NCBI GenBank assembly: GCA_963819715.1
Contig: CAWFXE010000001.1
Location: 62,001 to 126,000 of the forward strand
Origin: DASUPK01 sp963819715
GTDB lineage: Bacteria > Actinomycetota > Thermoleophilia > Solirubrobacterales > 70-9
DNA: 64,000 bases
Reading direction: 5' to 3'
A model generated the notes under the pieces. It made no database searches, was not told the origin of the DNA, and saw nothing but the letters and a program-made list of their open reading frames with translations. The translations under genes were made by a program, and so were the position numbers. The number at the start of each line of letters is the position of its first letter. Position 1 is the first letter of the stretch. This document shows positions 1 through 7,627 of the stretch, piece by piece.

Positions 1-1103
1 GCGATCGTCGGCGGCGCGAAGTCCGCGAGCTGGGTCAGGAGCGTGGCGCCCATCGCCTGTTTGGACTGCTTCAGGTCGCCCATCGACTGCCGCACCAGCT
101 CCATCCGGCGCCGCGGGTCCTCGCACCAGACTGGGAGCGGAGCCATCATCGTCGTCACCTGGTTGCCGAGGGTGCCGTGCTGATCCTTGGTGCGAACGCT
201 CACGGGGATCATCGCCCGGAGCTCCAGCCCCTGGGTGGGGTGACCCCGCTTGCGCATGTAGCGGCCGAGAGCACCGGCGACGGCCGCCACGATCACGTCG
301 TTGACGGTGCCGCCGAGCTCGTTCTTCACCTGCTTCATGTCCGCGAGCGAGGCGCGAACCCAGGCGAACCGGCGGTGGGGGCCGACGTCGAAGTTGAACG
401 GGCTCTTGGGGGCGGCGATGCCGGCCCAGGCGAAGCTGCCCGCGGCGACGACCGCCTCCGTCGCCTTGCGGAATGCGCGGCGCGGGCCCCGCATGACACG
501 GCGGACGCCACGAACGGCCTCGCGCGGGTCGATCGCCCGGTGGAACAGCGCCTCCGAGAGGAGCTGGGCGCGACTCGGCTCGGGGGCGGGGGCCCAACGC
601 CCGGGGGCCCGGGGCGGGTCGAGCGGCTCCTTCTCAGCGTCGAACAGGACTGTTGTTATGTCAACTCCCGAGACACCGTCGACCATGGCGTGGTGCGTCT
701 TGCCGACGATGGCAAAGCGGCCACCCTTCAGGCCCTCGATCAGCCAGAGCTCCCATAGGGGCTTGGAGCGGTCGAGCTGCTGAGAGAAGATCCGCGCGGC
801 CAGGATGCGCAGCTGTTTTTCGGAGCCGGGCTCGGGCAGGGAGGTGTGGCGGACGTGGTAGGCGAGGTTCAGGTGCGGGTCATCGACCCACACGGGGCGG
901 CCCTGGCCGAAGGGGACGAAGCGGAGCTTTTGGCGGAACCGAGGCACCAGGTGCAGGCGCGACTCGATGTGGTCGCGGAACTCGACATAGCGGGGTGGGG
1001 GACCCTCGAAGATCGTCGTCGAGGCGACGTGCATGTGCGTCCCGTCGCGCTCCAGGTGCAGGAATGAGGAGTCGAGGCCGGTGAGGCGGTCGGTCATGCC
1101 CAT
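1..1103 (-). CDS. Wax ester synthase / diacylglycerol acyltransferase (WS/DGAT), C-terminus cut by window edge
   Basis: Reading leftward from the ATG at 1103 gives an uninterrupted frame to the window edge, so the C-terminus is missing. It opens with the family start TDRLTGLDSSFLHLE and contains the acyltransferase motif HHAMVDG at about residues 137-143 (HHxxxDG: the second His is the catalytic base) and PLWELW at about 115-120. Members transfer acyl-CoA to fatty alcohols or diacylglycerol and make wax esters or triacylglycerol storage lipid. ATG-GGC-ATG offers a second start 6 nt downstream at 1097. No clear ribosome binding site is visible. It is divergent from the riboswitch-controlled gene on the right. 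Family assignment is secure; substrate is not. Confidence 0.93.
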   Translation of the reverse strand, partial: MGMTDRLTGLDSSFLHLERDGTHMHVASTTIFEGPPPRYVEFRDHIESRLHLVPRFRQKLRFVPFGQGRPVWVDDPHLNLAYHVRHTSLPEPGSEKQLRILAARIFSQQLDRSKPLWELWLIEGLKGGRFAIVGKTHHAMVDGVSGVDITTVLFDAEKEPLDPPRAPGRWAPAPEPSRAQLLSEALFHRAIDPREAVRGVRRVMRGPRRAFRKATEAVVAAGSFAWAGIAAPKSPFNFDVGPHRRFAWVRASLADMKQVKNELGGTVNDVIVAAVAGALGRYMRKRGHPTQGLELRAMIPVSVRTKDQHGTLGNQVTTMMAPLPVWCEDPRRRMELVRQSMGDLKQSKQAMGATLLTQLADFAPPTI

Positions 1104-1148
1104 GATCGTCGCATACCGACTGTGCCGATCGTCACACAAGTACGGAAA

Positions 1149-1177
1149 TTGCGTACCTACCCTCTCGGTTCGATAGT
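1149..1177 (+). promoter_or_regulatory. Candidate promoter for the riboswitch transcript
   Basis: TTGCGT at 1149-1154 and GATAGT at 1172-1177 are separated by 17 bp, placing transcription start near 1184, just before the riboswitch. A small inverted repeat, GTACG/CGTAC (1140-1156), overlaps the -35 and could be an operator. The elements are a partial match to consensus, so this is inference. Confidence 0.4.
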
Positions 1178-1187
1178 CATCAAACAA

Positions 1188-1328
1188 CTCGCCGAGTGGC
1201 CTTGACGGAAATCAGGCCAGCGGGGGAACCACAGATTCACTGGGGCGAATAGGGCGGTGTTCCGTCCTTAACGGCACTGGCAACGGAGCCAATGTCGCGA
1301 GCCCGTCAGCTAACCCCGTAGGCGGCAG
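1188..1328 (+). promoter_or_regulatory. Cyclic di-AMP riboswitch (ydaO-yuaA class)
   Basis: The hallmark conserved core CCCGTCAGCTAACCCCGTAG lies at 1302-1321, with the upstream conserved block GGGGGAACCA at 1222-1231 and GGGGCGAA at 1242-1249. CGCC at 1190-1193 can pair with GGCG at 1321-1324 to close P1, and a variable hairpin (GGCCTTGA/TCAGGCC) occupies 1198-1218. The element ends 22 nt before the TTG start of the RlpA-like gene. In Actinobacteria this riboswitch class controls cell-wall hydrolases and resuscitation factors, and ligand normally turns expression off. Recognition is from the sequence signature. Confidence 0.93.
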
Positions 1329-1350
1329 AGAGAGAGGCAGGTGGATTCAC

Positions 1351-2016
1351 TTGCATCGCTTCCGTTGGAAGCGGAGGCGGGCTGCGCTAGCGCTGCTGCC
1401 CGCACTGGCAATGATGATCACGGCAGGAATCGCGGGGGCTTCGGACGCCGTTCCGGCGATCGGAACGGGACCCGAGGCGACCGCGTCCGGCAGCCCCGCC
1501 ACCGGGATCAGCCTGAACGGACACAGGAACGTGATGGCGCATCACACCGTCAAGTTCCGCGGTCGCGTCACCCCGGGGGGCAGCAGGGCGGTCATCATCC
1601 GGGTCGGCGGACACAGGTTCCGCACCCACACCCGAGGCGACGGCAGCTTCCGGCTGCGCTGGCACTCACCGGGCTCCGGCACCTACGGGGCCCGCGCGAA
1701 GGTGGCGAACACCCGCGTGCGCTCCCGGAAGATGACCGTGTACGCGTTCCGCCCGGCCGCGGCCTCGTATTACGGCCCCGGCCTGTATGGGAACGGCGTG
1801 GCCTGTGGTGGCACGCTGAGCCCAGGAACACTGGGGGTCGCCAACAAGACGCTCCCCTGCGGCTCCAGGGTCACGCTCCGCTATCACGGGAAGACGGTCA
1901 CCGTCCCCGTGATCGATAGGGGCCCGTTCGCGGGCAACCGCGAGTACGACCTGACCGCGGCCACCAAGGCGAAGCTCGGATTCCCCTCGACGGGGACCGT
2001 GCTCACCACGCGGTAG
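1351..2016 (+). CDS. Secreted RlpA-like double-psi beta-barrel protein
   Basis: This 221-residue protein has a basic N-terminus and hydrophobic stretch (residues 1-30, ending near AGA) typical of a Sec signal. A beta-rich Ig-like segment follows at about 55-130, and the C-terminal RlpA/DPBB domain spans about 138-218, with ASYYGPG, a TLPCGSRV strand and the VIDRGPF core. RlpA-type proteins are septal or peptidoglycan-binding lytic transglycosylases. Two cysteines in the DPBB domain (ACGG and LPCG) could form a disulfide outside the cell. The TTG start is chosen because AGGTGG at 1338-1343 sits 7 nt upstream. Expression is very likely under the c-di-AMP riboswitch immediately upstream, which fits a cell-wall remodelling role. 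The exact enzymatic activity is not shown. Confidence 0.88.
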   Translation: MHRFRWKRRRAALALLPALAMMITAGIAGASDAVPAIGTGPEATASGSPATGISLNGHRNVMAHHTVKFRGRVTPGGSRAVIIRVGGHRFRTHTRGDGSFRLRWHSPGSGTYGARAKVANTRVRSRKMTVYAFRPAAASYYGPGLYGNGVACGGTLSPGTLGVANKTLPCGSRVTLRYHGKTVTVPVIDRGPFAGNREYDLTAATKAKLGFPSTGTVLTTR

Positions 2017-2021
2017 ATCAA

Positions 2022-3068
2022 CTAGACGGCCAGTTGGCCGGGCTGGTGCGCAGGGGCTTCGTCCTCAGCCAGCCCGGCCAGGCCGACTCCCACGAGCCGC
2101 ACCGGCCGCTGGGGGTCGAATTTCTCGAGCAGCTCCCGGGCGGTCGCGACGACCTGATCGGGATCGCAGGTGTGGGAGGCGAGCGTGCGCGAGCGGGTGT
2201 AGGTCTTGAACGGCTGCAGCCGGATCTTGAGCGTCACGGTGCGCCCGCGCCGATTGTTCTGGGCGAGGCTCTCGCAGACCGCGCGGGCGAGCCGCTCGAC
2301 TGTGTCCTGGAGGAACCCACGGTCGGTGACGTCCTCGGGAAACGTCGTCTCCCTGCTCTCCGACTTCCGCACCCGGTCCTCGTTCAGCCTGGTGCTCCCG
2401 ATCCCGTTGGCCCGGTCGCGGAGTCCGCGGCCGTGATTCGGGCCGATGGCCCGGCCGAGCATCACGTGGTCAGCCTCCGCCAGCTGGGCGACAGTCTCGA
2501 CACCGGCCGCCCGCAACCGCTCGGACGTCTTCGGGCCCACGCCGGGAAGCAGTGAGGCCGGCCGCGAGCCGACCGTCTCGAGCCAGTTCTCGTGGTCGAG
2601 CGCGAAGAAGCCGTCCGGCTTGTCGAGATCGGAGGCGATCTTCGCCATCAACTTGTTGGGCGCCAGGCCGATCGAGCAGACCAGGTAGGTGGCCTCCTTG
2701 ATGCGCCGCTTGATCTCCATCGCGCGCGATTGCGGCACGGGCGACTCCGACAGGTCCACGTAGGCCTCATCCATCCCGAGCACCTCGACCTCGTCTGAGA
2801 ACTCGCGCAGGGTCTCCATCACCTTGAACGAGCCCCGTTTGTAGAGCTGCATGTCGACCGGCAGAACGGTTAGGTCGGGACACCGCCGGCGCGCCGTGAC
2901 CATCGGCAGGGCGGAGTGGACCCCGTACTTCCGCGCGGCATAGGAGGCGGTCGTGACCACCCCGCGCGGCCCGTCGTACGCGACCACCACGGGCTTCCCA
3001 CGCAGCTCCGGATGCCGCAGCATCTCGATCGACACATAGAAGGCGTCCATGTCCACGTGGGCGATCAC
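2022..3068 (-). CDS. dinB: DNA polymerase IV (Y-family translesion polymerase)
   Basis: 348 residues begin with MIAHVDMDAFYVSIE, the Y-family palm start carrying the metal-binding Asp (D6, D8). The second catalytic pair is in GMDEAYVDLS (D100, E101), and CSIGLAPNKLMAK (131-143) is the conserved DinB motif. The helix-hairpin-helix LLPGVGPKT and a full little-finger domain follow. The length is normal. It synthesises across lesions with low fidelity. It converges with the RlpA-like gene (5 nt between stops) and diverges from the small gene at 3126. I see no LexA box in the short upstream region, so SOS control is not supported here. Confidence 0.96.
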   Translation of the reverse strand: MIAHVDMDAFYVSIEMLRHPELRGKPVVVAYDGPRGVVTTASYAARKYGVHSALPMVTARRRCPDLTVLPVDMQLYKRGSFKVMETLREFSDEVEVLGMDEAYVDLSESPVPQSRAMEIKRRIKEATYLVCSIGLAPNKLMAKIASDLDKPDGFFALDHENWLETVGSRPASLLPGVGPKTSERLRAAGVETVAQLAEADHVMLGRAIGPNHGRGLRDRANGIGSTRLNEDRVRKSESRETTFPEDVTDRGFLQDTVERLARAVCESLAQNNRRGRTVTLKIRLQPFKTYTRSRTLASHTCDPDQVVATARELLEKFDPQRPVRLVGVGLAGLAEDEAPAHQPGQLAV

Positions 3069-3125
3069 CTGCGACCGAATGAGATTACGCCCGCTCCTGG
3101 ACGGAGGGCGCTATTTTGGGCAGCG

Positions 3126-3425
3126 GTGACGAACGCAGAGGCAAAGAACCTCGAGGCTATCTCGCGGGCGATCGATCAGCACAACTCGAACTGCCCGTTC
3201 CCGGCCAGCGAGGTGCGCATGAACCCGTTCGAATGCGAGCGGCTCGGCTGGGAGGAGATCCGGGGCCTGCCGATCGTCGCCGACCCCGAGCTCGGCACTG
3301 GCGCCTTCCGCATCATCTGCTCCCGTGACCAGGAGGGCGAGGGCATCGAGGAGGCCGAAGCGCTGGGAATCCCCATCGAGGTCGCTGTGCCGAGTGGCCC
3401 ACCGGCGGCGGAGCCGCCGGCATAG
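3126..3425 (+). CDS. Conserved hypothetical protein, 99 aa
   Basis: A small soluble, acidic protein with no signal or membrane segment. I do not recognise a domain; features are an N-terminal helix (EAKNLEAISRAIDQH), the pair CPF and FECERLGW in the middle, and a Pro/Ala-rich tail. The GTG start is chosen because TATTTT at 3112-3117 lies 8 nt upstream with no Shine-Dalgarno sequence, matching the leaderless pattern of many genes in this window. It is divergent from dinB. Coding potential is supported by the GC-rich third positions and clean start context; function unknown. Confidence 0.65.
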   Translation: MTNAEAKNLEAISRAIDQHNSNCPFPASEVRMNPFECERLGWEEIRGLPIVADPELGTGAFRIICSRDQEGEGIEEAEALGIPIEVAVPSGPPAAEPPA

Positions 3426-3470
3426 ATCCGGCGGCGGTGTCTGTGGCCGCCGCAGATGGCGAAGCCGGAT
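3426..3470. terminator. Hairpin between convergent genes
   Basis: ATCCGGC (3426-3432) and GCCGGAT (3464-3470) are perfect inverted arms enclosing a second GGCGG/CCGCC stem. It starts directly after the TAG of the small plus gene and ends 6 nt before the stop of ybbN, so it could end both transcripts. There is no U tract. Confidence 0.45.
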
Positions 3471-3475
3471 CTCTG

Positions 3476-4234
3476 CTAGTTGAGCGCCGCCGCGAGCCGG
3501 CGGCGGTGCTCCCGTGCCAGCGGGTGATCCGCGCCCAGCTCGGTGAAGATCGCCACCATCACGCGGCGGAGCTGATCCTTTCGGCCGGAGTCCTGCTCCG
3601 AGGAGAGCACTGCCTGCAGCTTCTCGAGGGTTTCCTCGGGATTTCCCTCGTCCCAGGCGGCGAATGCCAGCTGAAGCTCATCGGGGGCGTCGCCGTTTCC
3701 GGACGCTGAGAGCTCGGCGCGCGCCGCCAGCCCGTCCGCGACGAAGTCGTGGGGAAATCCCTTGAGCATCTCGAGCGCCTCGTCGGTTTCGCCTCGCCCG
3801 AGCAGAATCCGGCCGAGCCCAACGGCCGCGGGAGCGTTCCGCGGATCGAGCTCCAGCGCCTCGCGCAGGTCGGCCTCGTCCCCGGATTCGGCCAGGCGAT
3901 CGGCCTCGGAGGGGACGATCTCGTTGAGGAAGGCCTCGATTCGGGCGGGCGGAATGGCGCCGATGAACTCGGCAACGACCTTCCCGTCCTTGAACGCCTT
4001 GACGGCGGGGATGCTGGCGATCTCGTACTGCTGGGCGATGCCAGGGTTCCTGTCGGTGTCGACCTTGGCGAGCTCGATCTCGCCGTTTCGCTTGCGGACT
4101 GCGTCCTCGATGGCGGGTCCAAGTGTCCGGCACGGGCCACACCACTCGGCCCAGAAATCGACCACAACGGGGACCTGCTTGGAGCGCTCGATGACCTTCG
4201 CCTCGAACTCCTGCTCGCTGACGTCGCTGATCAC
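3476..4234 (-). CDS. ybbN: Thioredoxin-fold TPR co-chaperone (YbbN/CnoX family)
   Basis: 252 residues. An N-terminal thioredoxin domain (about 5-105) carries WCGPC (C32, C35) and the cis-Pro loop SIPAVKAF. A C-terminal TPR-like helical region (about 110-250), with the repeats ALELDPRNAPAAVGLGRILL and LAFAAWDEGNPEETLEK, marks the YbbN/CnoX architecture. These proteins protect substrates from oxidative aggregation and hand them to chaperones; the intact CxxC suggests this one may also be redox active. The GTG start at 4234 overlaps the TGA of the upstream hydrolase frame (GTGA), which points to translational coupling; the longer open frame upstream is shadow coding. Confidence 0.9.
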   Translation of the reverse strand: MISDVSEQEFEAKVIERSKQVPVVVDFWAEWCGPCRTLGPAIEDAVRKRNGEIELAKVDTDRNPGIAQQYEIASIPAVKAFKDGKVVAEFIGAIPPARIEAFLNEIVPSEADRLAESGDEADLREALELDPRNAPAAVGLGRILLGRGETDEALEMLKGFPHDFVADGLAARAELSASGNGDAPDELQLAFAAWDEGNPEETLEKLQAVLSSEQDSGRKDQLRRVMVAIFTELGADHPLAREHRRRLAAALN

Positions 4235-5201
4235 GTCTTTGAGCTTAGAGCGGTCGCCTCGCGGGCCTCGGTCTTCTCGGAGGCGCCCAGGTGGCGACGG
4301 AGGAAATGGAGCTGGTCGGCGATCGAGCGCTCGCACCAGTCACCCAGATAGATGTCGAAGTGCTCGCAGGGGTACTCGCGGACCTCGACCCTGCCCTTCG
4401 CCCGCCACGCCGCCGCGCGGGCCCCGGGCGGCGGTGCGACCGTGTCGCGATCCGCGATCTGGATCAGGATCGGACAGCGAATTTCCCCGATCCGGTTGAT
4501 CGGGCGGTTGAGGTTCTCCGCCGAGCACACATCGCGCCGAGATCTCGTTGCGCCAGGTCGGGCCCGCGATCGAGTGGTACCCGCCGTCGGCGTCAGGGCT
4601 GGCCATTGCGGCGACCTGACCGGGTGGCGCGACGATGGGAATCATGTGGGGCGCGGCGGCCGCGAACCGCGGCGGCCGCGTCCTTGATGCCCTCCCGGGT
4701 GACTCGCGCGAGCTGACCCCAGTCGGCGTAGCGGGCGATCTCGCGGAGCGTCCTGACTCCGTCGAGGTCGGGCGTCTGACTGATGACCGCGGCGATCTGC
4801 GGGTCGTCGGCGGCGACGTGGACGACATGGCCGCCGGACCAGGAGGTTCCCCAGAGGACTATGCGGGCCGGATCCACGCCGCCGAGACCACGCGCGAACT
4901 CGACCGCCGCCCGGTAGTCATCGCGATGGCGGGGCGGCCAGCCGAGCTGGCGCGACTCGCCGGTTGAGTCGCCGAAGCCGCGGTAGTCGAACAGCACCAC
5001 GTCGAGGCCCGCCTCGGCAAAGGCCTCCGCGAAAGCCAGCAGCGAGGAGTCGCGGGTGCCGCCGATCCCGTGCGCCATGACGACGCAGGGCCTGCCGTCC
5101 TCGGTGGCGAACGCGTCGCCCTCGCCGATCAGATGCCAGGCCGCCAGCGTCTCCCCGTGGGACGGGAAGGTAATGTCGCGCCTCTCAGGCCTTCCCGTCA
5201 A
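4231..5201 (-). pseudogene. Alpha/beta hydrolase interrupted by two frameshifts
   Basis: One alpha/beta-hydrolase is spread over three frames. The first part (5201 to about 4655) has the oxyanion loop MAHGIGGTRDS and nucleophile GTSWSGGHV. The middle (about 4650-4530) reads MIPIVAPPG and GPTWRNEISAR. The last part (about 4530-4231) has IADRDTVAPP (Asp) and CEHFDIY (His). The first break lies at or near the GGGG run 4648-4651 and the second near 4525-4530. All catalytic elements survive, so this may be recent inactivation or sequence error. TTG at 5201 overlaps the FMO stop (TTGA), with GAGGAG 8 nt upstream. The broken gene sits between FMO and ybbN, and its last frame still couples to ybbN. 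Confidence 0.85.
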
Positions 5202-6604
5202 ACGGGTTGCTCCTCGGCTTCGCCTCGGAACACCCTCGCACTATCCGCGGTCACTACCCGGCCGGCGAGCTTCGGCGCAAGCCCGTGGGCGGCTCGCTCG
5301 CGCCCGGCCGGCATCTCGCGGCTCCAGATGTCGTGCTCGTACGTGTACCACTCGATCTCCATCGTGTGCCGGGGGCGGTCGGAGAAGGTCGCGGTGTGGA
5401 TCGAGTCGTCGTGGCGGATCGTCTCCTCCATCTCCGCGATCGAGGGAAGGGCGTAGTCCCCGCCCACGTAGCGCGCGACCAGCTTGCTCTGGAGCTCGAT
5501 GAACGGGAAGAGGGTGGGGATGGCCTGGGCGAAGCCGATCAGGGCGAGATCGTCGATCGCCGGGCTGAAGATCCGCTTGTAGAGGGGGAGCCGGTTCTCC
5601 GGCGCCGACAGGAAGTCGGGGTCGAAGAACGGGAAGGTGATCTTGTAGCCCGTCGCGTAGATGATCACGTCCACCTGCTCGCGGCTGCCATCCTCGAAGA
5701 CGACCTCGTTTCCGTCCAGCTCCTTGATGTTCGGCTTCGCGATCGCGTCACCGGAGCCGAGGCGCAGCAGCAGCTCGCTGGAGACGGTCGGGTGAGCCTC
5801 CAGGAACTGATGATTGGGGTGGGGGAGGCCGAAGTCCTCCATGCGCCCGGAGGCGAGGCGGGGCAGCATCCGCGCTATCCGGCGCTGGAGGGAGAGTGGA
5901 ATGCGGGGGTTGACCTTGACCAGCGTGTCCGTCGGCCGGCCGAGGAAGTACTTGGGCATCACCCAGGCCCCGCTGCGGGTCGAGATGAAGACCTTCTCCG
6001 CCACGCCCCTGCGGGAGAGCTCCGAGGTGATGTCGACGCCGCTGTTGCCGATGCCGACGACGAGGACCCGCTTGCCGTAGAGATCGAGGGGGTCGTCGGG
6101 GCCGATGTAGTGATGGGCGTGGATCGTCTCGCCGTCGAAGCTGCCGGGGAAATCGGGCAAGCGCGGATCCCAGTGATGGCCGTTGCCGACGACGAGGAAG
6201 TCGAATTCCTCTGCGGAGCCGTCCTCGAGCGTTATCTCCCAGCCGCCGCTCGACTTGCGCTGCGCGTGCTGGACCGGGGTCTTGAAGCGGATTCGGTCGC
6301 GGAGGGAGAAGGCGTCGGCGTAGCGGTGTAGATATCCGAGGATCTCGGAGTGGTGCGGGTAGTCCGGGTACTCGTCCGGTCCCATCGGCATGTCCCGGAA
6401 GGAGACGCCGTCGCGTGAGGTGTCGATGTGGAGCGACTGGTAGGCCGACGAGCGGCCGTTGGGATTGCCGAAGTACCAGTTGCCGCCGATGTCGTCGGAC
6501 GCCTCGAAGCACGTGTAGGGGAGGCCCCAGTCGGAGAACGCCTTGCCCGTGGTGAGGCCGCTGATGCCGGCGCCGATCACGGCGGTTGTTGGCTTCGGGG
6601 TCAT
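5198..6604 (-). CDS. Flavin-containing monooxygenase (class B, FMO type)
   Basis: 468 residues with the FAD Rossmann motif GAGISG (11-16), the FMO fingerprint FxGxxxHxxxY (F156 to Y166, ending HAHHY) and the NADPH Rossmann motif GIGNSG (184-189). The fingerprint ends in Tyr, not the Trp-Pro/Asp of Baeyer-Villiger monooxygenases, so N- or S-oxygenation is more likely, but substrate cannot be read. The length is normal for bacterial FMOs. It is the first gene of a minus-strand run with the broken hydrolase and ybbN, with a 4-nt stop/start overlap. Its last codons (QPV-stop) lie in a sequence element also found at the end of the amidase gene near 44.5 kb. Confidence 0.92.
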   Translation of the reverse strand: MTPKPTTAVIGAGISGLTTGKAFSDWGLPYTCFEASDDIGGNWYFGNPNGRSSAYQSLHIDTSRDGVSFRDMPMGPDEYPDYPHHSEILGYLHRYADAFSLRDRIRFKTPVQHAQRKSSGGWEITLEDGSAEEFDFLVVGNGHHWDPRLPDFPGSFDGETIHAHHYIGPDDPLDLYGKRVLVVGIGNSGVDITSELSRRGVAEKVFISTRSGAWVMPKYFLGRPTDTLVKVNPRIPLSLQRRIARMLPRLASGRMEDFGLPHPNHQFLEAHPTVSSELLLRLGSGDAIAKPNIKELDGNEVVFEDGSREQVDVIIYATGYKITFPFFDPDFLSAPENRLPLYKRIFSPAIDDLALIGFAQAIPTLFPFIELQSKLVARYVGGDYALPSIAEMEETIRHDDSIHTATFSDRPRHTMEIEWYTYEHDIWSREMPAGRERAAHGLAPKLAGRVVTADSARVFRGEAEEQPV

Positions 6605-6652
6605 CGAGGCCTGGCGGAGTCTAGGGAACTGGCCAGCCAGCCAGTCCCGGCC

Positions 6653-7399
6653 TCACACTTGCGAGGACCAGTTGATCCCGAGGTTGTTGAGCAGGTCCTG
6701 GGCCCAGCGGTTGAAGGTGTCGAACCAGCCGGTCAGGATCGCGACGCCGAAGGCGATCAGGATCAGGCCGCCGATCGCCATGATCAGCGGGTAGTGGCGC
6801 TTGACGACGGCGAAGGCGGTCGTCATGCGGCTGAAGGCGACCGAGGTCAGCAGGAAGGGGATGGCGAGGCCGGCGGAGTAGACCGCGAGCAGGAGCCCGC
6901 CGTCCAGCGCGGAGCCCGAGAGCGCGGCGGCGCTCAGGATTGCGGCGAGGGTCGGCCCGATGCAGGGCGTCCAGGCCAGCCCGAAAGCCAGCCCGGCGAC
7001 CAGCGGGCCACCGGTGCCGGCTCGCTCCAGCAGGCCCTCGACGTGCCACTCGCGATTCAGCTGCGGGATGAAGAGGGCGCTGACGAAGAACACGCCCATC
7101 GCGATGATGATCCAGGCGGCGATCCTCTCGAGGAGGACCTGGTGCTCGTTCAGGGTGCTGCCGATGCCGGTTGCAGTGAGCCCGAGCAGGATGAAGATCG
7201 CCGAGAAGCTGCAGACGAAGAGCAGGCTGGGGACGATCACCCGCCGCCAGTTCGCCTGCTCCAGGTCAGCGGCGGCGATGCCGGTCACGGCGGACAGATA
7301 TCCGGGGACGAGCGGCAACACACAGGGGGAGAGGAACGAGACGATGCCCGCGGCAAAGGCGGTGAGCACACCCGGAAGTGCCGTGGGATCGCTGGTCAT
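6653..7399 (-). CDS. ccdA: Cytochrome c biogenesis / thiol transporter CcdA
   Basis: 248 residues, about six hydrophobic segments. The two redox cysteines of the CcdA/DsbD transmembrane family are present in FLSPCVLPLVPG (C26) and AWTPCIGPTL (C146), each followed by the conserved prolines. CcdA moves reducing equivalents from cytosolic thioredoxin across the membrane to extracytoplasmic thiol proteins, for example for cytochrome c maturation. It is upstream of the FMO on the same strand with a 48-nt gap. No ResA/CcsX partner is adjacent; a DsbA-like protein lies far away at 50.9 kb. Confidence 0.92.
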   Translation of the reverse strand: MTSDPTALPGVLTAFAAGIVSFLSPCVLPLVPGYLSAVTGIAAADLEQANWRRVIVPSLLFVCSFSAIFILLGLTATGIGSTLNEHQVLLERIAAWIIIAMGVFFVSALFIPQLNREWHVEGLLERAGTGGPLVAGLAFGLAWTPCIGPTLAAILSAAALSGSALDGGLLLAVYSAGLAIPFLLTSVAFSRMTTAFAVVKRHYPLIMAIGGLILIAFGVAILTGWFDTFNRWAQDLLNNLGINWSSQV

Positions 7400-7472
7400 G
7401 GGTGATTTGTACTGACTGACTCTGCGGCTCGGCCCGGATGTTCACGCATACGACGGTCCGTACGGTGATGTC

Positions 7473-7580
7473 TGCATCCGGATCCCCGGCCAACGGCACC
7501 CGCTTCAGGCGTCCAGCACGTTGGCCAACCCGGCGAGGCGGCCTTCATCCCCCTGGGGTCGCCTCGCCGGTCTTTTTTTT
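7473..7580 (+). ncRNA. Candidate small structured RNA ending in an intrinsic terminator
   Basis: On the plus strand there is no gene between 7400 and 7627, yet the region folds: GGCCAACG (7488-7495) pairs with CGTTGGCC (7519-7526), followed 3 nt later by a perfect terminator. A weak -10 (TACGGT, 7461-7466) could start a transcript near 7473, giving about 108 nt. It does not match the signatures I know for tmRNA, SRP RNA, RNase P or 6S RNA. The start is a guess; the structured end is firm. Confidence 0.5.
7530..7580 (+). terminator. Strong rho-independent terminator
   Basis: A perfect 11-bp stem, CCGGCGAGGCG (7530-7540) with CGCCTCGCCGG (7560-7570), is followed by TCTTTTTTTT. The U tract exists only in the plus direction, so it does not serve the flanking minus-strand genes. 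Confidence 0.9.
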
Positions 7581-7627
7581 GGCCAAATAGCTGGGCAAAT
7601 GACGCCGTAACGTAAACAAGGGGCGTT

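Noticed and set aside
3061..3125. LexA box upstream of dinB
   Set aside because: No GAAC-N4-GTTC sequence is present between dinB and the divergent gene.
7560..7600. Terminator for the minus-strand DUF72 gene
   Set aside because: On the minus strand the stem is preceded, not followed, by the homopolymer run, so it cannot act as an intrinsic terminator in that direction.
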